In this document: piece after piece, positions 14,558 to 18,614 of the stretch
How the letters are laid out: each line of letters opens with the position of its first letter
Position numbering within the stretch: the stretch's first letter is position 1
Assembly (NCBI GenBank): GCA_964245495.1
Contig: CAXTNC010000041.1
Coordinates: 1-18,614 of the forward strand
DNA: 18,614 nt
From: LMUY01 sp964245495
Lineage (GTDB): Bacteria > Pseudomonadota > Alphaproteobacteria > Acetobacterales > Acetobacteraceae
Direction of reading: 5' to 3'
The notes under the pieces: generated by a model
What the model was told of the DNA's origin: nothing
Databases searched by the model: none
What the model saw: only the letters and a program-made list of their open reading frames with translations
Program-made: the position numbers and the translations under genes

Positions 14558-16078
14558 TCAACCGCGCCACCGAAGCGCGCGCTGGACGCGCGGATCGTGC
14601 TTCAACAGGCCCGCGATCCGGCTTTCCGCACCCGCAGGCCGGCCGCACGCCACCCACAAGGCGGTCTGGCAGGCAAAGAACACCACGAAGGTGAGACAGC
14701 CGACAGCGCCGCCGGCAACCAGGGCGTAGCCCCGCGCCAGGCCCACGTGCGCCCACGCGCCCGGAACGAAGCTGAGCACCGCGCACGTCGCCGCCACCGA
14801 AACGGCAGCGCGCAGCAGCGTCATGGCCAGGCTGCGCAGCTCCGTGTTGCCCGCGGCGCGGAGCTGCCAAACGAACATCACCGACTCCACCGCGATGATC
14901 GCCACCACCGTTTCGCCGATCAGGCTCAAGTCCTGCGTGTGGCGGACGAGCAGGATGCCGCAAACCTTGATGGCGGCGGCGATGGCGTGGCTGGCGAACA
15001 CCCGGCGCACCTGGCCCTGCGCGGACAGCACCGTGACCGCCACCCAGCTGAACGGCAGGAACATGCACATCCAGGCCAGGGTGGCGATCAACGGCCGCGC
15101 CGCATCCCACTGCGGGCCGAGCAGGCTGGCCACCAGGTAGCCGGAACAGGCGGAGATGCCGGCGGAGAACGGGATGGTGCACAGCGCCAGGGCGCCGGCG
15201 ACGGACAGGCCCATGGCCACCGGCTCCGACCCGCTGCGGCGCGCCAGGGAGAATCCGGGGAACAGCGCGGTGCAGGCCGGCTCCAGCAGCTCGGTGACTG
15301 GCAAGGACGCGATCTCGCTGGACAGCACGTAAAGGCCGAAGGCGGCCGTGCCCAGCGCCGGGCCGAGCAGGAAGGGGTCGGCCCGGGTCAGCACCATCAG
15401 CGCGAGGCCGCCGGCCCAGCTCCAGAACGAGAAGTGCAGCAGGTACCGCCAGCCGGCCAGGCCGAAGCGGGGCCGGTGCGGGGAGGCCACGTAGCTGGCC
15501 ACGACGCTGCTGAGCTTGGCCATCGCGGCGCCGGCGACCAGCGCCCAGTAGGAATGCAGCAGGAAGGCCAGCGCGGTGGTCACGGCGAAGCCGAGCAGCC
15601 GGGGCGCTGCTTGCAGGAAGAACTGGGTGCGGAAATCCAGCGCGCGGCTGAACCTGACGACGCCGATGTTCTCGCACCCGGTCACGACCGTGAAGAAGGC
15701 CAGGAGCAGCAGGATGGGCTGCAGCCGCGGCTCGCCCAGCAGGCCGGACGCGAACAGGCTCAGCCCGGCGATCAGCAGGGCCGTGAGCAGGGCGCGGGCG
15801 ACCTGGAAGGTGAAGGCGGTGTCGTAGTAGTCCCGCCGCTCGTCGTGGAGCCGCACCAGCGCGTCCCGCACGCCGAGCTGCGACAGGCCCTCGATGGCGC
15901 CGGTGACGGCGGTGGCCATGGCGACGATGCCGAAATCCTTGGGCGCCAGCAGGCCGGCGAGGATCAACATGCTGACAAAGCCCAACATGCGGCTGACCAT
16001 GCGCCACGCCACCATCCACCCGGCGCCGGTGACGACGCGCGAGGTGATGGAGGCGGGCGGGGTGTTGGTGTCCATCAT
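14558..16078 (-). CDS. Wzx-type polysaccharide flippase (second copy)
   Basis: An inner-membrane flippase of 506 residues with about 12-14 helices, for lipid-linked oligosaccharide. PKDFG (46-50) is the same motif as PADFG in the first copy. Shared landmarks with the protein at 359-1888 include ENIGVVRFSRALDF, HFSFWSW and SSEIASLPVTEL in the same order and spacing. The C-terminus differs (ends ...LLKHDPRVQRALRWRG). Start ATG 16078 is preceded by AGGG about 8 nt upstream; the next codon is also ATG. It lies downstream of the acyltransferase across a 145-nt intergenic stretch, so it may have its own promoter. It could move a different unit, or the same one after modification by the neighbouring acyltransferase; this is inference. 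Confidence 0.88.
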   Translation of the reverse strand: MMDTNTPPASITSRVVTGAGWMVAWRMVSRMLGFVSMLILAGLLAPKDFGIVAMATAVTGAIEGLSQLGVRDALVRLHDERRDYYDTAFTFQVARALLTALLIAGLSLFASGLLGEPRLQPILLLLAFFTVVTGCENIGVVRFSRALDFRTQFFLQAAPRLLGFAVTTALAFLLHSYWALVAGAAMAKLSSVVASYVASPHRPRFGLAGWRYLLHFSFWSWAGGLALMVLTRADPFLLGPALGTAAFGLYVLSSEIASLPVTELLEPACTALFPGFSLARRSGSEPVAMGLSVAGALALCTIPFSAGISACSGYLVASLLGPQWDAARPLIATLAWMCMFLPFSWVAVTVLSAQGQVRRVFASHAIAAAIKVCGILLVRHTQDLSLIGETVVAIIAVESVMFVWQLRAAGNTELRSLAMTLLRAAVSVAATCAVLSFVPGAWAHVGLARGYALVAGGAVGCLTFVVFFACQTALWVACGRPAGAESRIAGLLKHDPRVQRALRWRG

Positions 16079-16223
16079 CGGAGTGCCCTAACCGGCAGGA
16101 TCGCAGGCCCGACGCGCCGGCCGAGGGAACCATACGCCGCCATGGTTACCAACTCACGCGCGCAAGCCGTCCCACGACGCGGGACCCGGCCGCTTGGGCG
16201 CGCAGCCCGGCTGAGGGGGCCGG
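16079..16223. repeat. Intergenic stretch with stacked inverted repeats
   Basis: This 145-nt gap contains AACCAT (16128-16133) paired with ATGGTT (16142-16147) around an 8-nt loop; GTCCC (16169-16173) paired with GGGAC (16181-16185) around a 7-nt loop; and CCGGCC (16186-16191) facing GGCCGG (16217-16222), the latter ending directly at the acyltransferase stop codon. No T-run follows, so these may be Rho-assisted termination or RNA-stabilising structures, or operator sites for the flippase. No gene was seen here. Confidence 0.4.
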
Positions 16224-17381
16224 TCAGCCATGGAGGGACAACGCCGATGCGGCCGGCCTGCCCGGCTCGACGCGGAAGCAGGCCATGAGGCCCCGGGTGA
16301 GGCGCTGCTGGACGCGGAGGCGATCCAAGGACCATGCCAGGGCCGCCGCCGCGGCCAGCGTCACGCACAAGGCGACGGATTGCCTGGACACGCCCGCCGT
16401 CGGCAGGCCGGCGTAGCGGTCCAGCGCGCTCACCCCGGTGAACACGGGCTGGTGGAGGCAGTAGACCGGGTATGACATCCAACCGAGGAACCTGGAGCCT
16501 TTGCTCAGCCACCGGGTCCGGCATGGGGTGCAGGCGGCCAGGAGGACGATCGTTGGGGCAGCCAGGCTGGCCGCTGCAAAGTAATACAGCCCATATGCTC
16601 TCCATGGCCAGAGCAGCATGACAAGCACCGCGACGTATATCGAGATCGGCGACAGAAACCTGACAAGGCTGATTCTTCTCATGAACCCGATCCGTTCACG
16701 GTCGCGCCAAACGCGGTAGGTGAACATGCCCGCCAGGAACCCGAACAGGCATCTCGGAAATCCACCAACGAAACCGTCAATCTTCCAACCGAAATCAGGC
16801 TTCAGTGCGTCCTCATAGTTTGAGAAGGCGTAAACAACGCTGTATAGCAACAGCACGCCAAGGAACACGCAAGAATAAACAAGCAAGTCCTTCACACGGA
16901 GTTTCAAGAATTTTGCAAACGCAAGGCTCAAGAACATTTCAAAGAAAACAGACCAGAGCGCGCCATCGGTTGGACAAAGCGATCCAGAATAGGACTTTTT
17001 CAGGCTGAAGAAGGGAATGAAAACCATGTTCGTGGACGTTGACGCAACGACGTCCCGCAATGTGTAGTCGAAATTGTTGAGCGTGTTCCAAGCCCAAAAC
17101 ACAGGCGCACCGGCAAGCAAGCTGGCCGCCATGAGGGGCCAAAGGCGAGCGATGCGGCGTATGATGAACTCAGAGAAGGTCATTCCGCCAATCAGCTTGG
17201 CTTCGTAGGCGTGCACGATGACAAATCCGCTTAGGATGAAGAACAGATCGACGGCTATGTACGAATTCAACAGGAAAACGATCTTGCCGTCCCCGTAGTA
17301 ATGGTAGACGGCTACTACCATTGCGGCGGTGCCGCGCACGCCATCCAGCGTATCGAAGCGGTGCTCCGAGTAGCTGGTCAT
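16224..17381 (-). CDS. Acyltransferase family 3 (sugar O-acyltransferase)
   Basis: A 385-residue integral membrane protein with about ten predicted helices, of the acyltransferase 3 family (OafA/NodX-like) that O-acetylates or O-acylates surface sugars. The N-terminal signature RFDTLDGVRGTAAMVVAVYH places the conserved His at residue 27. NSYIAVDLFFILSGFVI (about 39-55) and FIIRRIARLWPLM are further family motifs, as is SYPVYCLHQPVF near the C-terminus. No SGNH domain is fused. I chose ATG 17381, 31 nt after the preceding stop, because the signature begins there; the upstream extension is a shadow of the glycosyltransferase. Base composition is odd: 16861-16920 is about 38 % GC and 16921-16980 about 50 %, while 16321-16380 in the same gene is about 72 %. 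This suggests foreign or recombined origin of the 5' part. Confidence 0.88.
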   Translation of the reverse strand: MTSYSEHRFDTLDGVRGTAAMVVAVYHYYGDGKIVFLLNSYIAVDLFFILSGFVIVHAYEAKLIGGMTFSEFIIRRIARLWPLMAASLLAGAPVFWAWNTLNNFDYTLRDVVASTSTNMVFIPFFSLKKSYSGSLCPTDGALWSVFFEMFLSLAFAKFLKLRVKDLLVYSCVFLGVLLLYSVVYAFSNYEDALKPDFGWKIDGFVGGFPRCLFGFLAGMFTYRVWRDRERIGFMRRISLVRFLSPISIYVAVLVMLLWPWRAYGLYYFAAASLAAPTIVLLAACTPCRTRWLSKGSRFLGWMSYPVYCLHQPVFTGVSALDRYAGLPTAGVSRQSVALCVTLAAAAALAWSLDRLRVQQRLTRGLMACFRVEPGRPAASALSLHG

Positions 17382-17412
17382 GCCGTCAACCCGCTTTTGC
17401 TGCTCATGGCCC

Positions 17413-18384
17413 TCAATGGCCGGAAATCCTGACGAAATCCTTTCTTTCCGCCCTGACTGCCTTGAAATGGGCGATCCGGCCTTGGTCCTGGGCCAGCGCG
17501 ACGAGCTTGCGCATCCAGACGTCCGGCCGCGCATGCAGCCGCGACAGGCGGTAATTGAGCGTGCGGACCGCCAGCCGACGCCATAGCCAGCGCGGCACGC
17601 CGAAGATGCGCGGCCCGTCCGGGCACTCGCCGCGCCATGCCTCCGTCCGGCCAAGCCCGCTGAACCAATCCGCCACGTAGGCCGCGGTCTGCCGCTTCGG
17701 GGCTATCATGTGCTCCACGACGCAATCCGGCAGCCAGCGGCCTTCGTGCCCGGCCGCGAGCATGGCCATGAAGCAAGTCGTCTCCTCACCGAAGTGCAGC
17801 TTGCCCGCGCCCAGCTCCGGGTCGAAGGGAAACTGCCGCTGCACCGCGGTGCGCACCGCGTAGTTGGCGCCGAACGGGATCGTGTCGCCGTCCGGCTTGA
17901 GGGCGATGGGCGTGTCGGCCAGGTTGCGGGCCGCGAACGGCAGGCCGAGGTGCGGCAGCGCCTTGGGGAACCAGGGGGTGACAGGCTCTTCCAGCACCGG
18001 GACGATGCGGCCGCCGAACAGCGCCGCATCCGGCCACCGGGCGAAGGCCGCGGCGTAGGCGCCAAGCCAATCCGCCGCGACGATCACGTCGTCGTCGGTG
18101 CAAGCCATGTGATCGCCCCGCGCGTGCGCGCTCGCCGTGTTCCGCGCAATGGCCAGGCCGGGCCGCGGCTCAAGCACCGTTCGGATGGGAAGCCGCGCCT
18201 CGAACTGCTTGACGACATCCTGCGTGCCGTCCGTGCTGCCGTTATCGACGACCAGCACCTCCCATGGCTCGGCGATGGGCGCGCTGCGCTCAAGCGATCG
18301 CAGCGTCCTGGCAAGCGAGGCCGACCTGTTGAAGGTGCACAATGCCACGGTGATCAGCATCCGACCGCCCGAACTGCTGCTCAT
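17413..18384 (-). CDS. Family 2 glycosyltransferase
   Basis: A cytoplasmic GT-A-fold glycosyltransferase of 323 residues from ATG 18384. ITVALCTFNRSASLARTL is the family 2 N-terminus; DNGSTDGT begins at residue 47, TDDD (96-99) is the metal-binding DXD region, and FGEETTCFMAML probably holds the catalytic acid/base Glu. The last 60 residues are basic with amphipathic helices. ATG 18360 and GTG 18402 are alternative starts; none has a clear ribosome-binding site, and the family motif begins just after ATG 18360. It precedes the acyltransferase by 31 nt and is probably co-transcribed with it. Its normal high GC contrasts with that neighbour. Confidence 0.88.
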   Translation of the reverse strand: MSSSSGGRMLITVALCTFNRSASLARTLRSLERSAPIAEPWEVLVVDNGSTDGTQDVVKQFEARLPIRTVLEPRPGLAIARNTASAHARGDHMACTDDDVIVAADWLGAYAAAFARWPDAALFGGRIVPVLEEPVTPWFPKALPHLGLPFAARNLADTPIALKPDGDTIPFGANYAVRTAVQRQFPFDPELGAGKLHFGEETTCFMAMLAAGHEGRWLPDCVVEHMIAPKRQTAAYVADWFSGLGRTEAWRGECPDGPRIFGVPRWLWRRLAVRTLNYRLSRLHARPDVWMRKLVALAQDQGRIAHFKAVRAERKDFVRISGH

Positions 18385-18614
18385 AAGGCCGTCAGTTAAC
18401 ACCGACAGTCCAGGAGCGCGACCTGTTTTCCGCCCCTCGCTGCCATGGCTGCTCAGCCCCGCGATGGCTGTGCGAGAACACTGACTGGCGCGGAGGAAGC
18501 GGCCGGGGTGGAAGACGGCGCAGCAAATGACGGCGCGAGCAGCGTCCGCCAGCCGGACTCAGCCATCGTCCGGCCCGTCCTGCGCCCGGTGCGCGCGGCC
18601 GAGGTGGGCGCGGC
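18385..18614. other. Right-edge region, possible partial gene
   Basis: About 60-100 nt next to the glycosyltransferase look non-coding. Further right a plus-strand frame is open to the edge from ATG 18445 or GTG 18508; GTG 18508 follows GGAGG at 18492-18496. It encodes ...SSVRQPDSAIVRPVLRPVRAAEVGA with mostly G/C third positions, like the beginning of an acyltransferase-type (GNAT) protein, but this is too short to assign. The opposite strand also has a coding-like frame ending at 18559 (...RAHLGRAHRAQDGPDDG). The two cannot both be real, and I cannot decide between them. Confidence 0.3.

Noticed and set aside
359..18384. A PEP-CTERM sorting signal on any encoded protein
   Set aside because: I checked the C-termini of all assigned proteins; none shows the PEP motif, helix and Arg cluster. 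The basic ends of the two flippases are ordinary cytoplasmic tails.
1..18614. CRISPR arrays, tRNA genes, insertion sequences or phage genes
   Set aside because: No regularly spaced repeats, transposase-like frames or cloverleaf-like segments were noticed; the only repetition is the low-complexity Ala/Pro coding and the short inverted repeats reported.
18453..18614. Minus-strand frame ending at 18453 as a partial gene
   Set aside because: Its second codon positions are almost all G/C, which is not how coding sequence behaves here; the frames reported for the right edge fit better.

Overview
The window is a GC-rich (roughly 70 % by eye) chromosomal stretch that encodes an exopolysaccharide (EPS) locus of the exosortase A (XrtA, EpsH/PEP-CTERM) type. 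Codon bias, dense 1-11 nt gene overlaps, frequent GTG starts and the gene set suggest a high-GC Alphaproteobacterium, perhaps Acetobacteraceae/Rhodospirillales-like; this placement is inference. Two runs of N (100 and 10 bases) show that it is a draft scaffold. No rRNA, tRNA, CRISPR array, insertion sequence or transposase was seen.

Layout. (1) Positions 1-355, plus strand: the 3' end of an unrecognised protein, converging on the EPS operon with only 3 nt between. (2) Positions 359-12394, minus strand, read right to left: one compact ten-gene EPS operon, made up of an outer-membrane export lipoprotein (Wza/EpsE-like), a Wzz-type chain-length determinant, a P-loop tyrosine autokinase, an outer-membrane beta-barrel-like protein, an ExeA-like ATPase (interrupted by 100 N), a DUF3473-type polysaccharide deacetylase, a FemAB-like acyltransferase, a PEP-CTERM-type sugar transferase, exosortase A with an EpsI-like C-terminal extension, and a Wzx-type flippase. 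(3) Positions 12395-12567: a divergent control region. (4) Positions 12568-14530, plus strand: two family-2 glycosyltransferases; the first is split by a 10-N gap that shifts its frame artificially. (5) Positions 14558-18384, minus strand: a second flippase paralogous to the first, an intergenic stretch rich in inverted repeats, a partly low-GC acyltransferase 3, and a third family-2 glycosyltransferase. (6) Positions 18385-18614: right edge, possibly the start of another gene.

How they fit together. The glycosyltransferases would build an undecaprenyl-linked repeat unit, the flippases would move it across the inner membrane, the Wzz/tyrosine kinase pair would set chain length, and the export lipoprotein and beta-barrel would pass polymer to the surface. 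Deacetylase, FemAB-like protein and acyltransferase 3 would decorate the product. XrtA is a membrane protease/transpeptidase expected to process PEP-CTERM proteins; its genetic link to this EPS gene set is established for the family, but no PEP-CTERM target protein, priming glycosyltransferase or Wzy polymerase is visible here. The most unusual features are the XrtA-EpsI fusion, the paired flippases at the two ends of the locus, a duplicated motif in the autokinase linker, and a sharp base-composition break inside the acyltransferase gene.
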